NCBI GenBank assembly: GCA_003235785.1
Contig: QJYE01000093.1
Span: 1 to 5,566 of the forward strand
Source: Nitrospirota bacterium
GTDB lineage: Bacteria > Nitrospirota > Nitrospiria > Nitrospirales > UBA8639
Length of the DNA: 5,566 bases
Direction: 5' to 3'
The notes beneath the pieces were generated by a model, which had not been told where the DNA came from, ran no database searches, and saw nothing but the letters and a program-made list of their open reading frames with translations. The position numbers and the translations under genes were made by a program. Shown piece after piece: positions 1-5,079 of the stretch (positions within the stretch are counted from its first letter, which is position 1; every line of letters begins with the position of its first letter).

Positions 1-490
1 GATCCACATATTTCTTGCTCTCTTTGGAAGTCTCCTGAAAGCCTTGTGGTCTCTCCGACCTTTTGCATGCCTACGGGCATTACGGTGTTTCACTGAGACA
101 TCCTTCCAGGCAACTTTTCTGTACCCGCCTCGACGAGGAGTTCATGCCTGCGCTCGCCAGGGGACTCACTTTTTTGGTGGACTGAGGTAGTTCATAGGAA
201 ACCCCCTCTTGTTTGAATCTGGAACTTGAAAAGGCTGATACCTTTCATAAGTCCCAGGACCATACAACTCATTCAATTGAAATGTTATGCCTCTACTTTG
301 AGAATGTCAATTGGTTGTCATCAGGAGGAAGTGAATCATTAGTACTAATTGTTTTTTGCTCATTGTGGCCCGCATCTGGTGCGATTTATGCCATCGCTAT
401 TTTCATTCTTGTGATCCAGAAATGTGTCCTGTGACGTATGTCAGGGATCTCTTATTAAGTTGTTGGTTTCTTGTGTGTTTTAGGAATGCG

Positions 491-531
491 GCGACATCCT
501 TCAGGCCTTACAATTCAGTTTGAAATGTCGC
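491..531. repeat. inverted repeat downstream of putA
   Basis: A perfect 7-bp inverted repeat, GCGACAT (491-497) and ATGTCGC (525-531), is separated by 27 nt. It lies about 55 bp beyond the putA stop on the minus strand. No T-run follows on that strand, so it is not a classic intrinsic terminator, but it could protect or process the 3' end of the transcript. It could also be chance. Confidence 0.3.
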
Positions 532-551
532 GGAAGACTGGGGAAGAGGCC

Positions 552-565
552 GCACTAATCAGTGC
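552..565 (-). terminator. weak hairpin after putA stop
   Basis: GCACT (552-556) pairs with AGTGC (561-565) around a 4-nt loop, some 20 nt past the putA stop on the minus strand. The sequence after it on that strand is C- and T-rich (cctcttcccc) rather than a clean T-run. It is the closest terminator-like structure for putA, but a weak one. Confidence 0.2.
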
Positions 566-584
566 CCCTGATCGCCAGTGAGTC

Positions 585-2324
585 TTATGAGGTAGGAGCA
601 AACCCTCGACGGAGAGTATTTTCCGTGATGATCTTTTCCACCATAAATTGTTCAAGGTATCCATGCCCACCAGCTTTCTTGCCGATTCCAGAGAGCCGAT
701 GCCCGCCAAACGGTTGTCGTCCGACCAATGAACCTGTGATGGGTCGGTTGAGGTAGAGATTGCCGACCTCCAATTGTTCGCGAGCCAATTGAAGATTGGC
801 AGGGCTGCGTGAATAGATTCCTCCTGTCAGGGCGAATGGAGAATCATTGGCAAGTCTGAACGCCTCACGGATTGTTTTGACCGAGAACACCACCATGACC
901 GGACCAAATATTTCTTCTTGAACGACCGCGTGCGCGGGCGGCAGATTTGTCAGAATAACCGGTCCCTGGAAATAGCCTGGTCCCATGACCTGTCGATCCA
1001 ATAAGCAGTTCCCATCTTTTTTCCCGAGTTCCACATAATGGCGAACCCGCTCAAGCGCACGATCATCAATGAGTGGTCCCATACGGTTTTTTGCCTGGGT
1101 CGGGGGACCGACAGGAATGCTTGAGGCCGCCTGTTTCAGACGTTCCAGGAAAACGTGATAGACGCTATCCAGGACAATGACTCGAGAACAAGCTGAGCAT
1201 TTTTGGCCTTGATAGCCGGTGGCACTGTCTAGCACTCCACTCACGGCCTCATCCAAATCGGCCGTCTCATCCACAATGATGGCATTCTTTCCGCCCATTT
1301 CCGCAATCACATGTTTGATATGCTGTTGGCCTGGTGAGACCTGGCTGGCCTCTTGAAGAATATTCAACCCCACAGCTTGAGAGCCGGTAAAGGCGATCAG
1401 ATGGATGGAGGGATGTCGAACCAATGCTTTGCCGAGGTCCGGGCCTCCGGGAAGAAAATGTAAAACCCCTTCAGGGAGACCAGCTTCAATGAGCAGGCGG
1501 TTCAGGTGATGTCCCATCATTGGCGCGCGTTCCGAGGGTTTAAACAATACGATGTTTCCACTCACCAATGCGGCGGACACGAGTCCGGTCGGGATGGCTA
1601 AGGAAAAATTCCAGGGAGGGAGCACGAGAGCCAGTCCTCGTGGGAGATAGACCCGCTGATTGAGCTCACCAGGTTCGGTTCCCAGGCGTTGGGGTTGGCC
1701 CAGGCGTCGCATGTCACGCCCATAAAATTCGAGAAAGTCGATGGCTTCCGCCACATCCGCATCGGCCTCACGCCAGGGTTTGCCTGTCTCCAGAATTTCC
1801 CATGCTGCCAACTCTGCGCGTTGGTTTCGCATCAATGTGGCCGTACGAAATAACAAGTCCGCGCGAGTCCGGGCCGGAACACGACGCCAGGATGCCATGT
1901 GTGCCCGGGCATCTCGAACAAGAGGGTCGATGTCGTCAGGAGAGACCGTCGGAAATGTGGCGATCACCTGATCCGGTTGACTGGGATTGATGGACACCAA
2001 TAGTGGGCCATGGCACGGGACGTTTGCGGCAACGGCATAGGAAATGGTTTGTCCCAGGAGGGGCATGGTCTGATCCAGCGCCCGAGAGATGACGTGGTGG
2101 CTATCTTCATAAGAAAAATCTGTATGGGGTTCGTTCGCAAAACTTTCTTGGGTTGTTGGGATTGAGGATACGCCAGTTTCAGCGAAGGGGGGGGCAGGTT
2201 TCTCATCGTCCCTGGGGGTCGGGAATACCAGATCGTCAGGCCGAGATTCGGACGTTTCATATTGACCGTGGATGACGCTTTCATTCGCGGTGTTTTCCAA
2301 TAAGCGGCGGACCAGATACGACAT
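585..2324 (-). CDS. putA: P5C dehydrogenase part of PutA
   Basis: This is the NAD-dependent L-glutamate gamma-semialdehyde (P5C) dehydrogenase half of PutA, of the aldehyde dehydrogenase superfamily, which makes glutamate in the second step of proline catabolism. Residues 2-15 (SYLVRRLLENTANE) are not part of this domain: they are the last helix of PRODH, with the proline-binding Arg6-Arg7. A Pro-rich linker (about 18-62) follows, then NEPHTDFS (64-71) and the dehydrogenase domain. Catalytic features are PWNF (237-240, Asn239), FTGS (312-315), EMGGKN (342-347, Glu342 base), GQKCSACSR (373-381, Cys376 nucleophile), EEIFGP (470-475) and the PutA-type QPFGGHRLSGIGKKAGG (537-553). The ATG is the first usable start after the stop; GGAG lies 14 nt upstream, rather far. 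Translation by readthrough, by re-initiation, or not at all cannot be decided from sequence. Confidence 0.88.
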   Translation of the reverse strand: MSYLVRRLLENTANESVIHGQYETSESRPDDLVFPTPRDDEKPAPPFAETGVSSIPTTQESFANEPHTDFSYEDSHHVISRALDQTMPLLGQTISYAVAANVPCHGPLLVSINPSQPDQVIATFPTVSPDDIDPLVRDARAHMASWRRVPARTRADLLFRTATLMRNQRAELAAWEILETGKPWREADADVAEAIDFLEFYGRDMRRLGQPQRLGTEPGELNQRVYLPRGLALVLPPWNFSLAIPTGLVSAALVSGNIVLFKPSERAPMMGHHLNRLLIEAGLPEGVLHFLPGGPDLGKALVRHPSIHLIAFTGSQAVGLNILQEASQVSPGQQHIKHVIAEMGGKNAIIVDETADLDEAVSGVLDSATGYQGQKCSACSRVIVLDSVYHVFLERLKQAASSIPVGPPTQAKNRMGPLIDDRALERVRHYVELGKKDGNCLLDRQVMGPGYFQGPVILTNLPPAHAVVQEEIFGPVMVVFSVKTIREAFRLANDSPFALTGGIYSRSPANLQLAREQLEVGNLYLNRPITGSLVGRQPFGGHRLSGIGKKAGGHGYLEQFMVEKIITENTLRRGFAPTS

Positions 2325-2351
2325 GCCTGGAAGGAGTTCTCCAATCGGGGT

Positions 2352-2354
2352 TTA
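2352..2354 (-). other. putA: in-frame TAA at the Tyr540 position of PutA
   Basis: The minus-strand codons read Phe-Arg-Val-TAA-Thr-Pro-Ile-Gly-Glu. In E. coli PutA the Tyr540 in RIYAPVG sits 15 and 16 residues before Arg555 and Arg556; here the TAA sits exactly 15 and 16 codons before the YLVRR arginines. A single base change from TAT or TAC would produce it. The stop is seen directly; the equivalence is by motif and spacing from known PutA sequences. Confidence 0.85.
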
Positions 2355-3566
2355 GACCCTAAAACGGAATCCTTGCTCGACCACCGACTCCCGCAACTGT
2401 TCAGCCATCCCATACAGCATTTTGTATTCACACGTTTCTTGCTGCAAATGGAGATGTGCACTCAATGCCTGAACATAGGCGAGGGTTGGAATATGATGAG
2501 AGCCAAACGCTGGTCGAATGAAAGAATAATTCTCCAAAATTGTTTTGGCCAGGGCTTCATAGTTCGTGTCAGTCTCATGTTTGTTGAGATAGACGGGAAC
2601 GGGCCACCCTCGTTGTCGATAGCGGATGACTTCTGAATCCCAATACGCGCCTTTGACTAATCGAATGCCAAATGGGGCGTCTCGTGTTTTCCCCCAATCC
2701 AACAGCGCATCGAGCGTCTGCGCGGACTGAGTGAGGTAGGCTTGGAGAGCAATGCTGGCATGAGGATAATCTTGGAACGGTGGCTCTGAAAACAGCCGTG
2801 TGAATACGTCAACAATAAGTGGTCCTAATTCGGCCTGTTCCATGTCAAAGGTGATGGCCGCAGGAATGGTTTGGGCTTTCTCAATAATGGATCGCAGGCG
2901 AGGGGCAATGCCTTCGTAACTGGATTGGAAGTCAATGGGATCCAATTGAGAATAGAGGGCCGAAAGTTTAATGGAAAGCTGGATTCGCGGGAGAGGGCCC
3001 AGGTGGTCTTTTTCTAAAAGGGGTTGAGAGCCCCATGCTTCTGTGGCGTGCTGAAGATAGGTTAACGTTTGAAGACAACGGTGATGATAGTTGGTAGCCT
3101 CCATTTCACTCACCGTGGCTTCCCCTAACAAATCGATCGAACAGGCACAATGATGGTTCCATAAATGGGTGAGGGTTGGGAGGGCGTCCTCAACGGATTG
3201 CCCGGCCATAAACGTATAGGCCATTTTTAAGAATTGGTACCGCAAGATCCTGGTTCCAACCCTGGCCATCACGGGGTTTTGTAATCCGCGTGTCAGGAGC
3301 CAGCGCAGGGCGGCGGGGAGTGAGCGCACATCATGAAAATACTCATGCAGAAGACGGACAAATTGCTCATCAGTGTTCAGGGCGGGGAGGACATCAATAA
3401 AGCGAAACAATTGGACTTTGAACTGGTCATCGCGAGTACCCCAATCCAAGAGAAGACGCATCCACCACCGATGGTCCCACATGTGTGGGGTATGGTATTG
3501 AGATTGTCTGGCAAGCGTACGCTCAACCTGCCGAATTGATGGGGCCAAAAGGTTATAAGCAACCAT
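2352..3566 (-). CDS. putA: proline dehydrogenase part of PutA, cut short
   Basis: This is the FAD-dependent proline dehydrogenase half of PutA, which oxidises L-proline to P5C and normally passes electrons to the quinone pool at the inner membrane. The start at 3566 is chosen because GGAGG lies 7 nt upstream; an ATG at 3602 adds 12 residues but lacks such a site. In the 404-residue product, the N-terminal arm (about 45-80, LFRFIDVLPAL) is typical of minimal PutA and precedes the FAD barrel. Visible motifs are DLLGEATVSE (145-154), IKLSAL (199-204, Lys200 = E. coli Lys329), DMEQ (241-244, Asp241 = Asp370), VKGAYWD (304-310, Tyr308 = Tyr437), TDTNYE (332-337), GSHH (355-358) and EYKMLYGMAE (380-389). 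It ends GFRFRV just before a TAA in place of the active-site Tyr540, so helix 8 with the substrate-binding Arg pair is missing. As a separate protein it is probably inactive. Confidence 0.88.
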   Translation of the reverse strand: MVAYNLLAPSIRQVERTLARQSQYHTPHMWDHRWWMRLLLDWGTRDDQFKVQLFRFIDVLPALNTDEQFVRLLHEYFHDVRSLPAALRWLLTRGLQNPVMARVGTRILRYQFLKMAYTFMAGQSVEDALPTLTHLWNHHCACSIDLLGEATVSEMEATNYHHRCLQTLTYLQHATEAWGSQPLLEKDHLGPLPRIQLSIKLSALYSQLDPIDFQSSYEGIAPRLRSIIEKAQTIPAAITFDMEQAELGPLIVDVFTRLFSEPPFQDYPHASIALQAYLTQSAQTLDALLDWGKTRDAPFGIRLVKGAYWDSEVIRYRQRGWPVPVYLNKHETDTNYEALAKTILENYSFIRPAFGSHHIPTLAYVQALSAHLHLQQETCEYKMLYGMAEQLRESVVEQGFRFRV

Positions 3567-3573
3567 ATACCAC

Positions 3574-3578
3574 CCTCC
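3574..3578 (-). promoter_or_regulatory. ribosome binding site of putA
   Basis: GGAGG on the minus strand, 7 nt before the ATG at 3566-3564. It decides the start, because the in-frame ATG at 3602 has no comparable site. Confidence 0.8.
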
Positions 3579-3593
3579 CTTTCTTCTCTTTTC

Positions 3594-3599
3594 ATTGTA
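3594..3599 (-). promoter_or_regulatory. possible -10 box of putA
   Basis: The minus strand reads TACAAT here, one base from the sigma-70 consensus TATAAT. Initiation 6-8 nt downstream would give a short leader of about 20 nt that includes the ribosome binding site. No good -35 hexamer is seen at 16-18 nt; TTGATT lies 26 nt upstream, too far. If used, the promoter probably needs an activator, or the true promoter lies elsewhere. Confidence 0.3.
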
Positions 3600-3754
3600 C
3601 ACCTTTTCGGCAAATCAGAAAATTGAATCAAGGTAGAAACGAAAGAAGATGAACAAGTCACGCAACTGTTGAGGGAGATGCTATTCGTAAAGTGTCTTGT
3701 GCTGAAGGGTGGGGCTTTACTTTTTTTTCAGAAAAGAGCACAGTATATTTTTAG

Positions 3755-3867
3755 ATCAAACATACTGAGGTAGCCATGGGGTAGGACGCCGGTTTGTAGC
3801 CCTACATGGATATATCGATGGGAAAGCCTTTCGGGCAAGTGTATGCCTGAGAGGCTTTTGTGTTTTT
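3755..3867 (+). ncRNA. candidate structured leader RNA or small RNA
   Basis: Two hairpins lie in a row on the plus strand. The first pairs CCAT (3774-3777) with ATGG (3806-3809) and GTAGG (3781-3785) with CCTAC (3801-3805), leaving a 3-nt GGG bulge. The second is a strong terminator hairpin (3823-3858) followed by a T-run. No plus-strand gene lies upstream, so a transcript would have to begin within about 100 nt; TATATT at 3744-3749 could be its -10 box but has no good -35. The stretch may be an attenuated leader for the genes starting at 4029, or an independent small RNA. I recognise no known riboswitch class. The 5' end is a guess. Confidence 0.33.
3823..3867 (+). terminator. strong intrinsic terminator-like hairpin
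   Basis: AAAGCCTTTCGGGCA (3823-3837) pairs with TGCCTGAGAGGCTTT (3844-3858) in an uninterrupted 15-bp stem with two G-U wobbles and a 6-nt loop (AGTGTA), followed by TGTGTTTTT. No comparable T-run follows on the minus strand, so it would act on plus-strand transcription. It stands 160 bp upstream of the next plus-strand gene. Confidence 0.6.
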
Positions 3868-3908
3868 AGGGCCAATAACCATGAACAATCAAAGAATGAT
3901 TAGCACAT

Positions 3909-3918
3909 GTATCGATAC
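3909..3918. repeat. 10-bp palindrome
   Basis: GTATCGATAC is a perfect palindrome in the intergenic region upstream of the small gene. It could be an operator, but no second copy is seen nearby; related ATATCGAT strings occur at about 3812-3819 and 5092-5099. Confidence 0.2.
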
Positions 3919-3929
3919 GAATTGGAGTT

Positions 3930-3996
3930 CCCCCTTTGGATAAGGGGGGAGGGGGATTTGAAATTGAGATCATCCCCTGAATTCGCCCTGGACTTG
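3930..3996 (+). repeat. 67-bp direct repeat, copy A
   Basis: It begins with a hairpin (CCCCCTT 3930-3936, AAGGGGG 3942-3948) and contains AGATCATCCCCTG (3967-3979), then ATTC after one variable base. It aligns without gaps to 4745-4811 at a constant offset of 815 bp, with about 46 of 67 positions identical by hand count. It lies just upstream of the small membrane-peptide gene. The G/C-run hairpin suggests a REP-like dispersed repeat. Confidence 0.5.
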
Positions 3997-4015
3997 AAGC
4001 GGTGACATGAACGGA

Positions 4016-4021
4016 AGGAGG
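4016..4021 (+). promoter_or_regulatory. ribosome binding site of the 44-codon gene
   Basis: A perfect AGGAGG lies 7 nt before the ATG at 4029. This is the main evidence that the short frame is translated. Confidence 0.75.
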
Positions 4022-4028
4022 AAAAGCT

Positions 4029-4163
4029 ATGCAAAAGGATCACAATGAATTCATGCGTTTGAAAGCGTGGTTATTCAGACACCAAGTTCCTAGCTGGGGA
4101 GAAGGAGTGGCAGAATGTCTATTTTTTGGTCTCCTGGCTTGGGTTGTGTGGAAAAATACTTGA
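4029..4163 (+). CDS. small single-pass membrane peptide, 44 residues
   Basis: I do not recognise this gene. It is an ATG-to-TGA frame of 44 codons with a textbook AGGAGG 7 nt upstream. The product has a charged, basic N-terminal half (MQKDHNEF, then Arg, Lys and His residues to about 18) and a hydrophobic, Trp-rich C-terminal half from about residue 27 (VAECLFFGLLAWVVWK, 27-42) with one Cys. This looks like one transmembrane helix with only a Lys-Asn-Thr tail beyond it. It lies 86 bp upstream of the CBS gene on the same strand and may be co-transcribed with it, although a separate promoter is possible between them. Its 3' part forms one arm of an inverted repeat. A role as a small membrane regulator is a guess. 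Confidence 0.6.
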   Translation: MQKDHNEFMRLKAWLFRHQVPSWGEGVAECLFFGLLAWVVWKNT

Positions 4164-4186
4164 GGATAAAGACCAGAATAGACATT
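4114..4186. repeat. inverted repeat between the small gene and the CBS gene
   Basis: AATGTCTATT (4114-4123) is the exact reverse complement of AATAGACATT (4177-4186). Inside these arms GGTC (4128-4131) pairs with GACC (4171-4174) after unequal internal loops of 4 and 2 nt. The left arm lies in the 3' part of the small gene, and the right arm touches the possible -35 box of the CBS gene. In RNA it would be a long-loop hairpin between the two genes, possibly a stability or processing element. Confidence 0.5.
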
Positions 4187-4212
4187 GACTACTCTTTGAA
4201 AGAGAGAATGAT
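4185..4212 (+). promoter_or_regulatory. possible sigma-70 promoter of the CBS gene
   Basis: TTGACT (4185-4190, 5 of 6 consensus bases) and AATGAT (4207-4212, 4 of 6) are separated by 16 bp. Start of transcription near 4219 would leave a leader of about 30 nt before the ATG at 4250, containing the AAGGAG site. The -35 box overlaps the right arm of the inverted repeat. Confidence 0.35.
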
Positions 4213-4249
4213 CCATCAAATAACCTTCTGAAACAAGGAGATTCACCCC

Positions 4250-4696
4250 ATGCGACGAGTCGATTATATTGTTGGGGCGCGGGATTTTAAAACTCTAAAA
4301 GCAGAACAATACATGGAAGACGACGTGTATGCCTATCGACCAGAAGATGATGGGGAGACGTTAGCGCAAGCCATGACCGAAGGGGGATTTGGTAGTGTGC
4401 CGATTGTTGACCAAAACCGTCATCTCCTTGGAATTGTCAGCGAGTATGATTTGCTGAGAGCATTAAATGAGGAAAAGTCCCTTGCATCAGTCAAGGCGGG
4501 TGACCTGATGACACCGAATCCAGTCACCGTGTCACCAGAGACTCCAACCATGGACATCATTCAATCGTTGGATGCCAAGCATTTGATTCGGATGCCTGTG
4601 GTCGATGAAGAGGGAAAGCTCGTTGGAGTCGTGGCCAGACGGGACGTGCTCCAAGGCTATCTTAACGCCATTAGAGTCACACGGATATTTAACTGA
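4250..4696 (+). CDS. stand-alone CBS-pair (Bateman module) protein
   Basis: This 148-residue protein consists almost wholly of two CBS domains, which usually bind AMP, ADP, ATP or related ligands in the cleft between them and act as an energy or redox sensor on a partner. CBS1 spans about 18-75 and ends with LLGIVSEYDLLRAL (59-72); CBS2 spans about 83-141 with DLMTPNPVTVSP (85-96) and LVGVVARRDVL (124-134). The GxVxxxxD strings with Asp67 and Asp132 are the usual ligand-contacting strand-helix motifs. A short N-terminal extension (1-17) precedes CBS1. No enzyme, DNA-binding or membrane domain is attached. The start is supported by AAGGAG 9 nt upstream. The soluble cytoplasmic location is inferred. 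The partner is unknown; the neighbouring small membrane peptide is one candidate. Confidence 0.9.
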   Translation: MRRVDYIVGARDFKTLKAEQYMEDDVYAYRPEDDGETLAQAMTEGGFGSVPIVDQNRHLLGIVSEYDLLRALNEEKSLASVKAGDLMTPNPVTVSPETPTMDIIQSLDAKHLIRMPVVDEEGKLVGVVARRDVLQGYLNAIRVTRIFN

Positions 4697-4734
4697 CAAT
4701 TCCCCGATGCGTACTAAGGTGTAAAAGGTTTAGC

Positions 4735-4753
4735 AGGGAGGGCGCTCCCTTTT
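4735..4753 (+). terminator. intrinsic terminator candidate of the first CBS gene
   Basis: AGGGAG (4735-4740) pairs with CTCCCT (4745-4750) around a GGCG loop, followed by a short T-run (TTT). It lies about 40 nt after the CBS stop codon. The same CTCCCTTT can instead pair with AAAGGGGG (4756-4763), so two mutually exclusive hairpins share an arm. Confidence 0.45.
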
Positions 4754-4811
4754 GCAAAGGGGGTAAGTGGACGTGAGAGGTAGATCATCCCCTGCATTCC
4801 TTGCAGTCTTG
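4745..4811 (+). repeat. 67-bp direct repeat, copy B
   Basis: This is the second copy of the element at 3930-3996: a C-run/G-run hairpin (CTCCCTTT 4745-4752, AAAGGGGG 4756-4763), AGATCATCCCCTG (4782-4794), ATTC after one variable base, and a matching CTTG at the end. It overlaps the terminator candidate of the CBS gene. Confidence 0.5.
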
Positions 4812-5015
4812 TTGCAGGGATCTCCTAGTGGGAAAAAGTTTTTTTGAAAAAAGATGAAGCTAGAGTCGAAGAAATTCTCATGAAATGGGGAAAGCTCAGA
4901 CCTTCAAGGCACCACGTAAGATGATCCCTCATGGAAAGTGATAGTTCTTGAGCTAACGTACAACGAAGGGCAGGATGAGTTACACCCGAACGGAACACCA
5001 GGTGGCTGGGAGTCT

Positions 5016-5041
5016 GGCTAGCGCCAAACCGTTTGGTAGCC
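5016..5041. repeat. hairpin between the convergent CBS genes
   Basis: GGCTA (5016-5020) pairs with TAGCC (5037-5041) and CCAAA (5024-5028) with TTTGG (5032-5036), with a 3-nt GCG bulge and a CCG loop. On the plus strand TTATT follows, a weak T-run; on the minus strand it lies about 40 nt past the second CBS stop but no T-run follows. It may be a 3' end structure for the minus-strand gene. Confidence 0.35.
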
Positions 5042-5079
5042 TTATTAGGAATATGCCGTCATAGGGAAAATAAATCTCA

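Larger units (their letters stand above)
1..584. other. gene-free left flank
   Basis: I see no convincing gene here. A plus-strand frame is open from the window edge to a stop at 188-190, and a minus-strand frame is open from about 141 to the edge. The minus-strand translation is very rich in Arg, Lys and His, which looks like translated non-coding DNA, and neither frame has a supported start. A TTG-initiated frame at 213-434 ends in a hydrophobic stretch but has no ribosome binding site. Small palindromes are present: ATGCC/GGCAT around a 4-nt loop at 67-80 and CCTCG/CGAGG at 128-138. The stretch 1-210 could be part of a dispersed repeat or a decayed element; that is an inference. Confidence 0.5.
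585..3566 (-). pseudogene. putA: putA, bifunctional proline utilisation gene with an in-frame stop
   Basis: The two open frames at 3566-2352 and 2324-585 are one gene. Both are in the same frame, and between them lie only a TAA (2354-2352) and nine sense codons reading TPIGELLPG. With the flanking residues this gives the PutA signature RVxTPIGELLPGMSYLVRRLLEN, where x is the stop. Total length with one residue restored is 993, matching minimal PutA of about 1000 residues (PRODH plus P5C dehydrogenase, no DNA-binding domain, no C-terminal extension). There are no other stops or frameshifts and no visible loss of catalytic motifs, so this is not a decayed gene. The stop may be a recent nonsense mutation, a sequence error, or a recoded or leaky codon. 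The gene is called a pseudogene only in the sense of being interrupted; function is undecided. Confidence 0.85.
3603..4028. other. regulatory intergenic region between putA and the small gene
   Basis: The divergent intergenic stretch holds no gene I can support. It contains the possible putA -10 box at its left border, a T-rich run (3721-3728), a TATATT (3744-3749), two hairpins (3774-3809 and 3823-3858), a 10-bp palindrome GTATCGATAC (3909-3918) and a G/C-run repeat (3930-3996). A 20-codon ATG frame starting in ACCATGAAC near 3881 has no ribosome binding site and is not called. Confidence 0.6.
4697..5079. other. intergenic region between convergent CBS genes
   Basis: No gene is supported in these 383 bp. 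It holds a terminator-like hairpin (4735-4753), copy B of the direct repeat (4745-4811), an A/T-run hairpin-like string AAAAAGTTTTTTT near 4834-4846, and a hairpin at 5016-5041. Short frames occur, for instance a 29-codon one near 4976 with AGG abutting the ATG, but none has a proper ribosome binding site. Confidence 0.55.

Noticed and set aside
213..434. 73-codon plus-strand frame with a hydrophobic C-terminal segment
   Set aside because: It starts with TTG, has no ribosome binding site before the TTG or the internal ATG at 282, and has no recognisable domain.
1964..2461. Long minus-strand frame overlapping the putA junction, which might suggest a frameshift
   Set aside because: It is out of phase with both PutA halves; the halves are already in one frame and join without a shift, so no frameshift is needed.
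3567..3602. Upstream ATG at 3602 as the putA start
   Set aside because: The 12 extra residues are low in information (MYNEKRRKGG), lie over the ribosome binding site of the 3566 start, and have no site of their own.
3823..3858. TPP or glycine riboswitch, suggested by CTGAGA and CTCTCAGG-like strings in the hairpin
   Set aside because: The strings are just parts of the terminator stem; the rest of either consensus is absent.
4040..4246. 68-codon minus-strand frame opposite the small membrane gene
   Set aside because: No recognisable domain; it is the shadow of the plus-strand gene, which has a perfect AGGAGG.
4976..5065. 29-codon plus-strand frame between the CBS genes
   Set aside because: AGG abuts the ATG with no usable spacing, and the product is short and featureless.
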